Source of the DNA: Palsa-1150 sp964531095
Lineage (GTDB): Bacteria > Myxococcota_A > Polyangia > Polyangiales > Polyangiaceae
Direction: 5' to 3'
Assembly: GCA_964531095.1 (NCBI GenBank)
Contig: CAZHED010000008.1
Coordinates: forward strand, 110,019-174,018
DNA: 64,000 nucleotides
Part shown: in pieces, positions 34,811 to 43,743 of the stretch
How the letters are laid out: the number at the start of each line of letters is the position of its first letter
Numbering within the stretch: position 1 is the first letter of the stretch
Program-made: the position numbers and the translations under genes
Notes under the pieces: generated by a model
The model's database searches: none
The model's input: the letters and a program-made list of their open reading frames with translations, nothing else
What the model was told of the DNA's origin: nothing

Positions 34811-36553
34811 ATGCATCGCACTCGCCGCGCGTATCTCGTATCCGCACTGATCGCGCTCGCGCTCGGCGGGCCGGCGTGCCGCGAGCAACGATCGGCGCCG
34901 ACCGCCCTGCCCTTGCCCCCGCCGTCGGAGCCCTCTCCGGCGCCGGCACCCGCGCAGAGCGAAACCGCAGCCAGTCCCGCCGACGGCGGCGCCTACGCGG
35001 GCCCCTGGGTCGGCGCGACCGTTCTGCAGACGCAGGTCCTCAGCGAACCCGAGTTTGTGGGCGACAAGAAGGGCGACCGAGACGTCAAAGTCGTGCGCCT
35101 CGGGTCACTGCGCTACGGCGAAAGGGCCCCGGCCCTCTCCACAGAGCCGCAGAAGAAGGCCAACTGCCCCGAGGGCTGGTACGCGCTCTTGGCCGGCGGC
35201 TACGTCTGCGGCAAGTACGCGACGACCGACTTGGACCACCCGAAGGTCCGCACCGCGCAGCCTCCGGACACCGAAGGGCCGCTCCCGTATACATACGGGG
35301 TCAACCTCTTCAACGGCACACCGCTCTATCGTCAGCTCCCGTCGCGGGCGCAGCGACGCAAGCTCGAGCCGTGGCTTTTCCGACCGAGGAAGGCCAAGAT
35401 CGTCGAGGCCAAGAGCACGGAAGACCCCACGTCTCCCGACAACCCCTACGCCACGACAGGCTCCGCACTGAGCGGCCTCGACTCGGGCGCTGCGTCGCCG
35501 TCGGCGGACGATGCGGAAGTGCCCTGGTGGGAAAAAGAAGCGCCGCCCGACGGGGGTCCGCTCCAGATCACGCTCGAAGACCTTCAAGAGACCGGGCCCA
35601 TCGCGCGGCGGATGGTCAAAGGCTTCTACCTCTCTCTCGACAAGCAGTTCGAGGCGCTCGGCTGGAAGTGGTGGAGAACGGTCAGCGGCCTCTCGACGCC
35701 CTCCGAGCGCATTCTGATCCAGAAGCCTCTGACGGACTATCACGGGGTGTGGCTCGGCCGGGACGACGCCACGTTCGCGACCAAGAACCACCCCGCTCGG
35801 CGCATCGACAAGCTCCCGATCGCGTTCGTCATGGGCTACCACTCGAGGCGGTGGACGATCGACGACGGCCGCAAGCACGCGGCGCCCACAGAAGGTGAGC
35901 TCGACCACTTCGACGCAGTCGGCCTGACCGGGGAGACGGCTCACGTCGGCGGCCTCGAATACTGGGAGGCCGACGAGGGCTGGTGGCTGCGTGCCGTCGA
36001 CTTCACGAGGACCGACCCAGGACCGCCGCCCGACAAGATCGGCGAGCGTGAGAAGTGGGTCGACGTGAACTTGAAGCGCCAGACGCTGGTCGCCTTCGAA
36101 GGCGCCACGCCGGTGTTCGCGACCGTCTTCTCGAGCGGGCGAAACGAGCACGAAACGGTTCCCGGGGTTTTCCGCATTCGCGAGAAGCACATTTCGGCGA
36201 CGATGGACGGCGACGCCGAGCTCGCGACCGACGGGCCTTATTCGATCGAGGACGTGCCGTACATCGAGTACTTCAACGGCAGCTACGCGCTGCACGGCGC
36301 GTTCTGGCACGCGGAGTTCGGTCACGTGAAGAGCCACGGCTGCGTGAACCTCGCGCCGTGGGACGCGAAAGCGCTGTTCGGCTGGACCGATCCGCAGCTA
36401 CCCGAAGGCTGGCACGCGGTGTTCGCGACCAAGGACAAGCCGGGAACGCGCGTCATCGTGCACGACCGTGGCCCCACCACATGCGTAGGCCCCAACGCGG
36501 AGCCGCCGCAATGTCCGACGCTCGACGCGAGGGGTCGACCGATCCCGCAATAG
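34811..36553 (+). CDS. L,D-transpeptidase (YkuD) lipoprotein with large N-terminal region
   Basis: A 580-residue protein starting at the ATG at 34811. The signal MHRTRRAYLVSALIALALGG then PAC is lipoprotein-like, followed by a Pro/Ala/Ser linker. A beta-rich region containing CPEGWYALLAGGYVCGKYAT may bind cell wall. The YkuD catalytic domain is at the C-terminus (from about residue 415): KWVDVNLKRQTLVAFEGATP and the catalytic segment HGAFWHAEFGHVKSHGCVNL with His about 495 and Cys about 510. It forms 3-3 peptidoglycan cross-links or attaches proteins to the wall. At 580 residues it is roughly twice as long as typical members; the N-terminal part is unassigned. Confidence 0.9.
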   Translation: MHRTRRAYLVSALIALALGGPACREQRSAPTALPLPPPSEPSPAPAPAQSETAASPADGGAYAGPWVGATVLQTQVLSEPEFVGDKKGDRDVKVVRLGSLRYGERAPALSTEPQKKANCPEGWYALLAGGYVCGKYATTDLDHPKVRTAQPPDTEGPLPYTYGVNLFNGTPLYRQLPSRAQRRKLEPWLFRPRKAKIVEAKSTEDPTSPDNPYATTGSALSGLDSGAASPSADDAEVPWWEKEAPPDGGPLQITLEDLQETGPIARRMVKGFYLSLDKQFEALGWKWWRTVSGLSTPSERILIQKPLTDYHGVWLGRDDATFATKNHPARRIDKLPIAFVMGYHSRRWTIDDGRKHAAPTEGELDHFDAVGLTGETAHVGGLEYWEADEGWWLRAVDFTRTDPGPPPDKIGEREKWVDVNLKRQTLVAFEGATPVFATVFSSGRNEHETVPGVFRIREKHISATMDGDAELATDGPYSIEDVPYIEYFNGSYALHGAFWHAEFGHVKSHGCVNLAPWDAKALFGWTDPQLPEGWHAVFATKDKPGTRVIVHDRGPTTCVGPNAEPPQCPTLDARGRPIPQ

Positions 36554-36656
36554 GGATCGCGTCTTGACGCGGGGCCTTCCGTCCGGCACACACAAACTCC
36601 CTCGCGCGGTCGACGGAGCGTTCTCGGTTCTGCCGGAGCGCGGGGGCAGCACACGG

Positions 36657-37652
36657 ATGGAAGACCAGCTCACTGCTCATCTCGACCGCGGTTGGGACCT
36701 CGCCCAGAAGGGAGACGCGGCCGGCGCCATCGCGTGCGCGAAGCGCGCGCTCGAGATCGACCCGCAGTCGCCCGAGGTGCACAACCTCATGGGGTTCGCT
36801 TCGGCGCTCGACGGCGACGCGGAAGAGGCGCTCGATCACTACCGGCAAGCGATCGCGTTCGACGAAACGTACTTCGAGGCGATGCTCAACGCCGCCGAGG
36901 TGATGATCGCCCCACTCGCGGACTACGACGGCGCCATCACGCAGATCGAGGAAGCGCTCGACTATGCCGAGAGTGACGAAGAAATCGCCGACTGCATCTT
37001 GCTCAAGGTGGATGCATTCACGGCCAAAGGCGACTACGAAGAGGCGAAACGAGCGATGAAGATGCTCCCCGAAGGTCCCTTCGATGCGCCGAGCTATCTC
37101 TTCCTCATCGGCCGCGCGTGGTACGAGCTCGGGCAGCTCGACAAAGCGGCGCCGCTCATCGAGCAGGCGGCCAAGGCCGATCCGAGCAGCGCCGACACGC
37201 AGTACTACCTCGGTCTCGTTCGCGACGAGCAGGGCGATGCGCGGGGCGCGACCGAGGCCCTCCTGCGGTCGCGCGCGCTCGACTCGATGCGGGCTCCGCC
37301 CGCGTGGGCGCCGAACCCGGACGCCTTCGCCGCGGTGGTCAAGGCGGGGATCGAGAAGCTCGATCGCGTGCTCTCGCGCTACGTGCGCCAGGCGGAGGTG
37401 TACGTCGTCGATGTGCCCGGCGCCGAGTTCGTCGTCGACGGGGTCGACCCGCGGGCGCTCCTCGTGCTCGACGCACCGCCCGCCGAGGAGGGCGCTCCGC
37501 CGCGTGTGCGGATATTCGTGTACCAGCGCAACGTTGAGCGCGCGGCGGGGTCGCTCGAGGCGCTCGAAGGCGAGCTCGCGGCTGCCCTCGAGCGCGAAGT
37601 GACGGCGGTGTTCCTCGAAGGTCAGAAGCCGGACAAGAGCCAGCTGAACTAG
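36657..37652 (+). CDS. Cytoplasmic TPR protein with uncharacterised C-terminal domain
   Basis: A 331-residue protein starting at the ATG at 36657 (MEDQLTAHLDRGWDLAQKGD). TPR units cover residues 5-200 (AIACAKRALEIDPQSPEVHN; YLGLVRDEQGDARGATEALL). The C-terminal part (AGIEKLDRVLSRYVRQAEVY; VDVPGAEFVVDGVDPRALLV) resembles a small alpha/beta fold seen in minimal zincin-like metallopeptidase families, but I see no HExxH motif, so no catalytic activity is claimed. It lies 103 bp after the transpeptidase gene on the same strand. Confidence 0.75.
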   Translation: MEDQLTAHLDRGWDLAQKGDAAGAIACAKRALEIDPQSPEVHNLMGFASALDGDAEEALDHYRQAIAFDETYFEAMLNAAEVMIAPLADYDGAITQIEEALDYAESDEEIADCILLKVDAFTAKGDYEEAKRAMKMLPEGPFDAPSYLFLIGRAWYELGQLDKAAPLIEQAAKADPSSADTQYYLGLVRDEQGDARGATEALLRSRALDSMRAPPAWAPNPDAFAAVVKAGIEKLDRVLSRYVRQAEVYVVDVPGAEFVVDGVDPRALLVLDAPPAEEGAPPRVRIFVYQRNVERAAGSLEALEGELAAALEREVTAVFLEGQKPDKSQLN

Positions 37653-37685
37653 CGAGGCTAGGCCCGACGGCTCATCGCCGGACCG

Positions 37686-38246
37686 CTACGACCGCTGCCC
37701 CAGAAGGAAGCGCACGAGCGGCTCGGCGTCCACCTTCGCGGTGGACACCAGCGCATCGAGCAAACGTCGGCCGAGCTTCGCGAGCTCGAGCAGCTGCGAG
37801 ATGCGCTCGTACTGCAGCTCCGCGCGCGCGCGCAGCCGCGGGTCGACTGCCGTCTTGCGCGTGTGATCCAGCCGGCGCAGCGCCTCCTCGAACTCCTCGA
37901 TCGCAGCGATCACCTCGCTCTTTTCGCGCTCGTTGAAGACGCGGCTGATCATCCGCCAGAGGTGAACCTCGGCCGCGTAGAAGTCTCTGCGCTCGCCCTG
38001 AATCCAGACTTTGCGCACCACCCCCCAGCGCGCCAGCTCCGAGAGCGTCATGCTCACCGCCCCGCTCGAGAGACCGAGCGCGTGGCGCAGATCCTCCGCG
38101 CTCAGCGGATCGGGCGACAGGTAGAGAACGGTCCAGACCCGCCCCATGTTGCGCTTGAATCCCCAGAACTCGATGAGCCGCCCGACGACGTCGCTGACCG
38201 TCGCCTCCGTCGGACCGAGCGTTCGCTGAGCTTCTCGATTTGCCAC
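37686..38246 (-). CDS. GbsR/MarR-family transcriptional regulator
   Basis: A 186-residue regulator from the GTG at 38246; the open frame extends upstream but overlaps the previous gene. The winged-helix segment is clear: MGRVWTVLYLSPDPLSAEDL then RHALGLSSGAVSMTLSELAR and the wing WGVVRKVWIQGERRDFYAAE, matching GbsR-type regulators. A long helical C-terminal dimerisation part follows. It is encoded 25 nt after the polyprenyl synthetase, so the pair is one operon, and autoregulation or control of isoprenoid synthesis is likely. Confidence 0.88.
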   Translation of the reverse strand: MANREAQRTLGPTEATVSDVVGRLIEFWGFKRNMGRVWTVLYLSPDPLSAEDLRHALGLSSGAVSMTLSELARWGVVRKVWIQGERRDFYAAEVHLWRMISRVFNEREKSEVIAAIEEFEEALRRLDHTRKTAVDPRLRARAELQYERISQLLELAKLGRRLLDALVSTAKVDAEPLVRFLLGQRS

Positions 38247-38271
38247 GATCGGCCCCGCCTCGCCGCGCGTC

Positions 38272-39309
38272 TCACCCGGCGCGAGACGCGAGCTCTCGCG
38301 CGATCCCGGCCAAGAGCTCTCGCGCGCTGCCCGCCGGAACCCGGTCGAGCGCAGCCAGCGCCCGCGCGGTCTCCTCCTGCGCCAGCGCCCGCACGCTGCC
38401 GCACGCGCCGGAACCGCAGACGGCCTGCGCCAGCCGAACGGCCGCGCTGCCATCGCCCGCGCGCGCCGCGTCGACGTCGATCGAAAGCGAGGGGCGCGAA
38501 GCGAGGGCGCGGATCAGCGGCAGCGTGAGCTTTCCCTCGCCCAGGTCGGCGAGCAGGGCCTTGCCGGTCACGCGCGGGTCGCCGTCGTAGTCGAGCACGT
38601 CGTCCACCAGCTGGAACGCGACGCCGACGTGCGCGCCGAACTCGCCGAGCGCTCGCGCGGCCTCGACCGAAGCCCCCGCCACCGACGCACCAGCGCTCGC
38701 CGCCCAAACGAAAAGCGACGCCGTCTTGTCTTGGACGACGCGAAAGTACACGTCTTCCCGCACGTCGAGGCGCCTGCGCCCGCGCAGCTGCACGACCTCG
38801 CCATCGACCAGCCGCCGGAGCGTCGCGAACAAATCGGCGAGCACGGCGGGAGTGCCCGCCGCCGCCGTGCGCTCGAGGGCGTGGGTCAGGAGCAAGTCCC
38901 CCGCGAGCACGCTCACCGCGTTGCCCCAGAGCCGCCGTGGCGCCTCGCGGCCGCGCCGCTCCTGACCGTCGTCGATCACGTCGTCGTGGAGCAATGTGGC
39001 GAGATGAATCAGCTCGGAGACGACCGCGAGGTCGCGCGCGACGGCGGGCACCGGCCCGAAGCACGCCGCCGCCAGGAGGACCGTCAGCGGGCGCACCCGC
39101 TTGCCACCCGCTTCGAGCAGATGCGCGGCGGAGTCGGTCGCCGGCGATGGCCCTTCGCGCACGAGGCGCGCGAGCTCGCCCTCCACGACGCTCATGTCTT
39201 CGCCCAAGAGCGCATGAACCTGCGCGATCCGGTCGACCGCGCGTGCGCCCACCCGCTCGACGGTGGCCGTCTCGCGAAGCAGAGCAACGGAAGCGGCCGG
39301 GGCATTCAT
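38272..39309 (-). CDS. Polyprenyl synthetase (trans-isoprenyl diphosphate synthase)
   Basis: About 345 residues from the ATG at 39309; an in-frame ATG at 39336 would include the AT-rich promoter-like element. The chain-elongation enzyme condenses isopentenyl diphosphate with allylic diphosphates. The first Asp-rich motif is LLHDDVIDDGQERRG (about residue 107), followed by NAVSVLAGDLLLT, and the second is AFQLVDDVLDYDGDP (about 234); GGKRVRPL lies near the N-terminus. Both DDxxD motifs are intact. The product length (geranylgeranyl or longer, for quinones or carotenoids) cannot be set from sequence alone. Confidence 0.93.
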   Translation of the reverse strand: MNAPAASVALLRETATVERVGARAVDRIAQVHALLGEDMSVVEGELARLVREGPSPATDSAAHLLEAGGKRVRPLTVLLAAACFGPVPAVARDLAVVSELIHLATLLHDDVIDDGQERRGREAPRRLWGNAVSVLAGDLLLTHALERTAAAGTPAVLADLFATLRRLVDGEVVQLRGRRRLDVREDVYFRVVQDKTASLFVWAASAGASVAGASVEAARALGEFGAHVGVAFQLVDDVLDYDGDPRVTGKALLADLGEGKLTLPLIRALASRPSLSIDVDAARAGDGSAAVRLAQAVCGSGACGSVRALAQEETARALAALDRVPAGSARELLAGIARELASRAG

Positions 39310-39336
39310 CGGGGCGTTCAAAATAAAGTGAAACAT
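39310..39336 (-). promoter_or_regulatory. AT-rich promoter/operator candidate of the polyprenyl synthetase operon
   Basis: In a very GC-rich surrounding, the 20 bp just upstream of the ATG at 39309 are mostly A/T (plus strand: TTCAAAATAAAGTGAAAC). They contain the dyad TTCA-N8-TGAA and, on the minus strand, a -10-like TTTATT. A start site there would give an almost leaderless transcript. The regulator encoded by the same operon is a natural candidate to bind the dyad; this is inference. Confidence 0.4.
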
Positions 39337-39443
39337 AACTAGGCGACTGGGCGGTGGGGTCAAGCGTCTCGTGCGGCCTCCGCTCCGCCCCTCCCGGCGT
39401 GCCAGACGCGGCGTCCAGCCCTATCACTATATACTTGCGTGCC

Positions 39444-39941
39444 ATGAACACCCCTGCCGTCGACGACGTGCGAGCGGGCCGCGACGGGCAGCGCGTCGCG
39501 CACATTCTCATCATCGCCGTGGCCGTCGTGTTCATCGGTGCGAGCGCGATCCAAATCGTCCCCGCCGTCTTCGGCGCGGGCGTGCGGCCCGTCGGGTCGG
39601 CAGGAGCCGGGTCGACCGAAGATCCGTGCACCGACGGCGTGCGATCCCTGGCGATCGCGATCCATCGCGCGGGCGCGCTGGCGTGGTCCCCCTCGGCCGA
39701 AGGTGCTCCGCCGCCTGACGTCGACACTGCGCGCCAAGCCTTTCAAAAGGGGCTGCTCCCGCAGTGGAGCTCCGAAGCAGAGGTCGAGCGAGCGTGCGCC
39801 CAGTCGACGGCGGGGCTCGACGCGTGGGCCGCCCTCTTGCGACTTCGCCGGGGCGAGGAGCAGGCCGTCCTGCGCGGGCTCGTCGAGATCGTTCCGCTGC
39901 GGCGCGACGTCTCGGCGCACCTACCGGCGAACTTGCGCTAA
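39444..39941 (+). CDS. Small single-TM protein of unknown function
   Basis: A 165-residue protein starting at the ATG at 39444, with a TATATACT stretch just upstream that could be its -10 region. One TM helix (about residues 22-44: VAHILIIAVAVVFIGASAIQ) is followed by a periplasmic part with two cysteines and helical segments (DTARQAFQKGLLPQWSSEAE; EVERACAQSTAGLDAWAALL). No family is recognised. It ends 12 bp before the DEAD-box helicase gene and is probably cotranscribed with it. Confidence 0.65.
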   Translation: MNTPAVDDVRAGRDGQRVAHILIIAVAVVFIGASAIQIVPAVFGAGVRPVGSAGAGSTEDPCTDGVRSLAIAIHRAGALAWSPSAEGAPPPDVDTARQAFQKGLLPQWSSEAEVERACAQSTAGLDAWAALLRLRRGEEQAVLRGLVEIVPLRRDVSAHLPANLR

Positions 39942-39953
39942 GAAGTCCCCCCG

Positions 39954-41957
39954 ATGAACGCCTCTTCCACCGAAACGCCCGCGGCCGAGCCCACATTCGA
40001 CGCTTTACCGCTGGGCGCCGATGTCCGCCGCGCGATCGACGCGATGGGTTATCGCTCCCCCACCCCCGTGCAGCGGGCGGTCTTCGAGCCGGCCGTCGAG
40101 GGGCGCGACCTCGTGGTCCAAGCTCGCACCGGCACGGGGAAAACGGCGGCGTTTGCTCTTCCGATCGTCGACCGGATCGTGCGGGCTTCGGTGAAGGCAG
40201 TGCAAGCGCTCGTGCTGTGCCCCACGCGCGAGCTCGCGCTTCAGGTGTCTCGCGAAGTCGAACAGATCGGACAGTTTCGCGGCGTCAAGGTCGTGGCGAT
40301 CTATGGCGGCGCCCCGATGACCCGGCAGGTCGCCGCTCTCGAAGCCGGCGCGCAGATCGTCGTGGGAACTCCCGGCCGAGTGCTCGACCACCTCCGGCAC
40401 GGAACCATGGACCCCGCGAACATCCGCGTCCTCGTGCTCGACGAGGCCGACGAGATGCTCTCCATGGGCTTCGCACGCGAGCTCAATGCCATCCTCGAAG
40501 CGCTCCCCAAGAACCGCCAGGGGCTCTTCTTCAGCGCGACGCTCCCTCCGGACATCGAGCGGCTCGCTCACAACCACCTGCGCACCCCGGAGATCGTCAC
40601 GCTGTCGAGCGACCAGGTCGGCGCGCTCGAGATCGCCCACTACGTATACGTCGTCCACGGCGGCGACAAGATCGGACAGCTCGTGCGCATCCTCGAGGTC
40701 GAAGACCCCGAGAGCGCGATCATCTTCTGCAACACGCGCGACGAGACCACCCGCGTCTCCGAAGGGCTCAAGAGCCGCGGCTTCGACGCCGACTGGCTGA
40801 ACGGAGACCTGCCGCAGACCGACCGCGAGCGCGTGATGAACGCCACCAAAGAGGGCCGGCTTCGGTTCCTCGTGGCGACCGACGTCGCGGCGCGCGGGAT
40901 CGACATCTCGCACCTCACGCACGTCATCAACTACGATTTTCCGGAGACCGCCGAGCAATACGTTCACCGAACGGGCCGCACGGGACGGGCCGGACGAACC
41001 GGAACGGCGATCGCGCTCGTGGGACCGAAGGACATCGGGAACGTCTACTTGCTTCGGCTGACGTACAAGATCCGGCCGATTGAAAAGCAGATCCCGAGCC
41101 CGGGCGAGCTCAAGACCCGCGCCGAGATGGACCTCGTGCAGGTCTTCGTCGAGGCGTTCGCCAACCGCCCCGCTCACCCCGACGATCTGGCGCTCGCGCG
41201 GCGCGTTCTGACGCATGACGAGGCCGAACGGATCGTGGCCAATCTGCTGCGCGATCACTTGGGGGCGCGCGGTGGGGACGTCGGGGCGGCCGCGGCCGAG
41301 GCACGGCGGGCACGCAACCCCCAGCCGGTCCCAGGACCGGTCACGAGCAGCGTGGTCGCCGACCGAGACGTGCTTCCGGTGAGCTCCGGCGCGGAGAAAC
41401 GCGATACTCCGGCGAGCCGTCCGCGCAGAGACGCGCCACGGCCCGCGCGGGAAGGCGGCGATCGCAGCCCCGCCAAGCAAGAACCGCCGGGGCCGCCGAC
41501 GCCGCCTCGGCCGCGGCCACTCGACAGCGGCCACCGCGAGAGACCCAAGCATTCGCAGGAGCGGCCGGCTGCGTTCAAGGCCTGGGAGCCTCCGCTGGAG
41601 CCCGATGACGAGCAGCCCATCTTGGCATCCGCCGATCCAACGTCGCGGCTGCCCGGCGTGACGATCTCGTCGGAGCGGCACGTTCCAGCCGACTCAGCCC
41701 CGAAACGAAGCGCGACCGACTTTTTGGAATTGTTCGTCAACGTCGGAAAGCGCGAGGGAGTCCGACCCGACGATCTGCAGCGGTTGCTTTCCGAAAAGGG
41801 CTTGTCCTCCGACGAAATAGGGCAGGTCCGCGTCCGGGAGCGCATGAGCTACCTCAATGTGGCAGCTGGCGCGTTCGAGCGCGCGGTGGCTGCGCTCTCC
41901 GGACAGGTACTCGGCGGACGCACCATCGTCGCCGAGTTGGCGAGGGGCCGGATCTAG
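39954..41957 (+). CDS. DEAD-box ATP-dependent RNA helicase with DbpA RNA-binding domain
   Basis: A 667-residue helicase. Motifs in order: Q motif YRSPTPVQ, I ARTGTGKTA (about 60), Ia PTRELALQ, Ib TPGRVLDH, II DEADEML (163-166), III SAT (about 195), IV IIFCNTR, V VATDVAARGIDI (about 308) and VI HRTGRTGRAG (about 338). A Pro/Arg-rich disordered stretch (about 430-580) precedes a DbpA-type RRM (LFVNVGKREGVRPDDLQRLL to VAELARGRI). Proteins of this CsdA/DeaD-like build remodel rRNA and structured mRNA. It should act in ribosome assembly or cold adaptation. The disordered insert is rich in Arg, Pro and Ser. Confidence 0.94.
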   Translation: MNASSTETPAAEPTFDALPLGADVRRAIDAMGYRSPTPVQRAVFEPAVEGRDLVVQARTGTGKTAAFALPIVDRIVRASVKAVQALVLCPTRELALQVSREVEQIGQFRGVKVVAIYGGAPMTRQVAALEAGAQIVVGTPGRVLDHLRHGTMDPANIRVLVLDEADEMLSMGFARELNAILEALPKNRQGLFFSATLPPDIERLAHNHLRTPEIVTLSSDQVGALEIAHYVYVVHGGDKIGQLVRILEVEDPESAIIFCNTRDETTRVSEGLKSRGFDADWLNGDLPQTDRERVMNATKEGRLRFLVATDVAARGIDISHLTHVINYDFPETAEQYVHRTGRTGRAGRTGTAIALVGPKDIGNVYLLRLTYKIRPIEKQIPSPGELKTRAEMDLVQVFVEAFANRPAHPDDLALARRVLTHDEAERIVANLLRDHLGARGGDVGAAAAEARRARNPQPVPGPVTSSVVADRDVLPVSSGAEKRDTPASRPRRDAPRPAREGGDRSPAKQEPPGPPTPPRPRPLDSGHRERPKHSQERPAAFKAWEPPLEPDDEQPILASADPTSRLPGVTISSERHVPADSAPKRSATDFLELFVNVGKREGVRPDDLQRLLSEKGLSSDEIGQVRVRERMSYLNVAAGAFERAVAALSGQVLGGRTIVAELARGRI

Positions 41958-42038
41958 ACCGCCGGCCCACCCGCCTGCAAAAATGGGCCACGGACCATTG
42001 AGCGATGCCTCGGCCGTGCCGTATTCTGTCGCACGACC

Positions 42039-43583
42039 ATGGCCATGCCTTCCGCGTTCGTGACGCCCGGCGCGACCGCTGCGCAGTCGCTCCCGCCCTC
42101 CACGACGCTGCGCGTGCTGCTCGAGGCCCGACGAACGGAGGGCAAGCGCATGTCGCTCGAAGAGGCGATCGCGGTGGTCGTCCCGGTGTGCCTCGACCTG
42201 CGCGACCGACATGCTCGCGGTGAGAGACTGTACGTGCACCCTTCGGCGATCGCGCCGTCCCCCGACGGCCTGGCGCGCGTGCAGACACTGCTCGCGGTCG
42301 CGCCGACGCGGCACGACGACAAGCATTGCCTCGCCCCCGAGCTTCAACGGGTGCTCCAGCCAGGCGATGCCTGCTCGAGCGTCTACTCGCTCGGGGCGAT
42401 CCTCTACGAAATGGTGACCGGGCAGCACGTCGGTCCGGCGATGAGGCGCCCTCGCGACTTCGATCCCTCGCTGCCGGAGTCGTTCGAGATCCTGATCGGC
42501 AAGGCCATCGTCGGCGACCGGGCCCATCGCCCCTCGGACCTCTCGGCCTTCGCGAGCGCGATGTACCACCTCGCGCCCCAGAAGAGCATTCACCCGCCCG
42601 AGATCAACGAGGCGCGCTTCGACGAGAGCGCCGAGCTCGAGGTCGACGTGAAGTTCTCGATGCTGCCGCCGCCGCCCGCCGCGGCGCCGCCTCGCACGGC
42701 GCCCGAGACGACCAGCGTGCACACCGGCGTGCAGCGGGCCAACGACGATCCCACGGCTCGCCTGGCCGCGCTCAAGGCGCGCCTCGAGAGCGACCCGCGG
42801 CCTCGCTACGTAGTGAGCAAAGAGCGGATGGACCATGGCCCGTTCACCGCCGTCGAGCTGCTGCAGCAGATCGCGTCCAACGCGTTCACGGGGGACCTTC
42901 CGCTCCGTGATGAGATCAGCGGCGAGCAGTTGCCCATCGCGGAGTGGGACGAGTTCGCCCCGTTCGCCGAGCAGTCGCAGCTGGTGCGCGAGAAGAGAGA
43001 CGAGCAGAAGGCCGTCGTCCGCGCCGTCAGCGAAGACAAGAAGCGCGGCATCGCCAAGTCGATCATCGCCGTGTCGGTGGTGGTCGCGCTGGCGGGCTCC
43101 CTCGCGGTCTGGTTTTTCACGCGACGCGGCACACGCAACGACAACGTCGTAGTGGCCAAAGATCGCACCGGCACGATCGAGATACACGGCGATATCCGTG
43201 GGAAGAAAAGAGCCCCCGGAGGAGTGGGTGGCGGCGGAGGCGGCGGCGGGGGTGGCGGCGGCGGCGGGGGGTGGGCCAGCTACGAGTCGGTTCTCAACGG
43301 CAACAACCAGGAGATCTCGATGGGTCAGGCGGCAGGCGCGGCCGATCTCACCGACAACCAGCTCTCCGCCCCCCTGAGACACGCGTCGTTCGTCGTTTCG
43401 TGCGGCGCCCCAGACGAGATGAAAGTCACCGTGCGGGTCGCCGTTCGCATGGGACGCGCGGTCGGCGTCACAGTGACGACCAACCCACCGAGCGGAGGCG
43501 TCTCCTCGTGCGTCGACCGCGCCGTCCGCGGACTTCGATGGGCCGAGAGCGCCAAGACCGACTTCATCACGACCAATTACTGA
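42039..43583 (+). CDS. AgmX/GltJ-like protein: pseudokinase lobe, GYF domain, TM, C-terminal AgmX-type domain
   Basis: A 514-residue protein. Residues 20-180 resemble the C-lobe of a Ser/Thr kinase (YVHPSAIAPSPDG; LAPEL; VYSLGAILYEMVTGQ; HRPSDL) but have no Gly-rich loop, no HRD and no DFG, and the usual DVYSLG is SVYSLG, so it is a degenerate lobe. Residues 256-312 form a GYF_2-like domain (HGPFTAVELLQQIASNAFTG). One TM lies at 340-361, followed by a 16-residue Gly run (about 396-411) and an AgmX-type C-terminal domain with its conserved Cys-containing strands (FVVSCG; SSCVDRAVRGLRW). AgmX/GltJ belongs to the inner-membrane part of the gliding complex. A motility role is inferred from domains only. 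Confidence 0.8.
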   Translation: MAMPSAFVTPGATAAQSLPPSTTLRVLLEARRTEGKRMSLEEAIAVVVPVCLDLRDRHARGERLYVHPSAIAPSPDGLARVQTLLAVAPTRHDDKHCLAPELQRVLQPGDACSSVYSLGAILYEMVTGQHVGPAMRRPRDFDPSLPESFEILIGKAIVGDRAHRPSDLSAFASAMYHLAPQKSIHPPEINEARFDESAELEVDVKFSMLPPPPAAAPPRTAPETTSVHTGVQRANDDPTARLAALKARLESDPRPRYVVSKERMDHGPFTAVELLQQIASNAFTGDLPLRDEISGEQLPIAEWDEFAPFAEQSQLVREKRDEQKAVVRAVSEDKKRGIAKSIIAVSVVVALAGSLAVWFFTRRGTRNDNVVVAKDRTGTIEIHGDIRGKKRAPGGVGGGGGGGGGGGGGGGWASYESVLNGNNQEISMGQAAGAADLTDNQLSAPLRHASFVVSCGAPDEMKVTVRVAVRMGRAVGVTVTTNPPSGGVSSCVDRAVRGLRWAESAKTDFITTNY

Positions 43584-43631
43584 GTCTGCCCGATCGAGAC
43601 GGTCGCCGCCTTTCTCCGAAGCGGGCGCCCA

Positions 43632-43690
43632 AGCCGTGCTGACGGCTGGGAGGCCCTTTGGAGCGGCCGTACGGGCCCGGGAAGGCCCGT
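43632..43690 (+). terminator. Two hairpins downstream of the AgmX-like gene
   Basis: AGCCGT-GCTG-ACGGCT (43632-43647) is a perfect 6-bp stem with a tetraloop, and ACGGGCC-N6-GGCCCGT (43671-43690) is a perfect 7-bp stem. They follow the stop codon by 49 and 88 bp. Neither has a T tract, so they may terminate, protect the 3' end, or belong to the structured region that follows. Confidence 0.4.
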
Positions 43691-43743
43691 CCGCGCGAGG
43701 GGAAGCCAGCTCCCCAAGGTGGGGACATTGAGCCTCACCGTCG

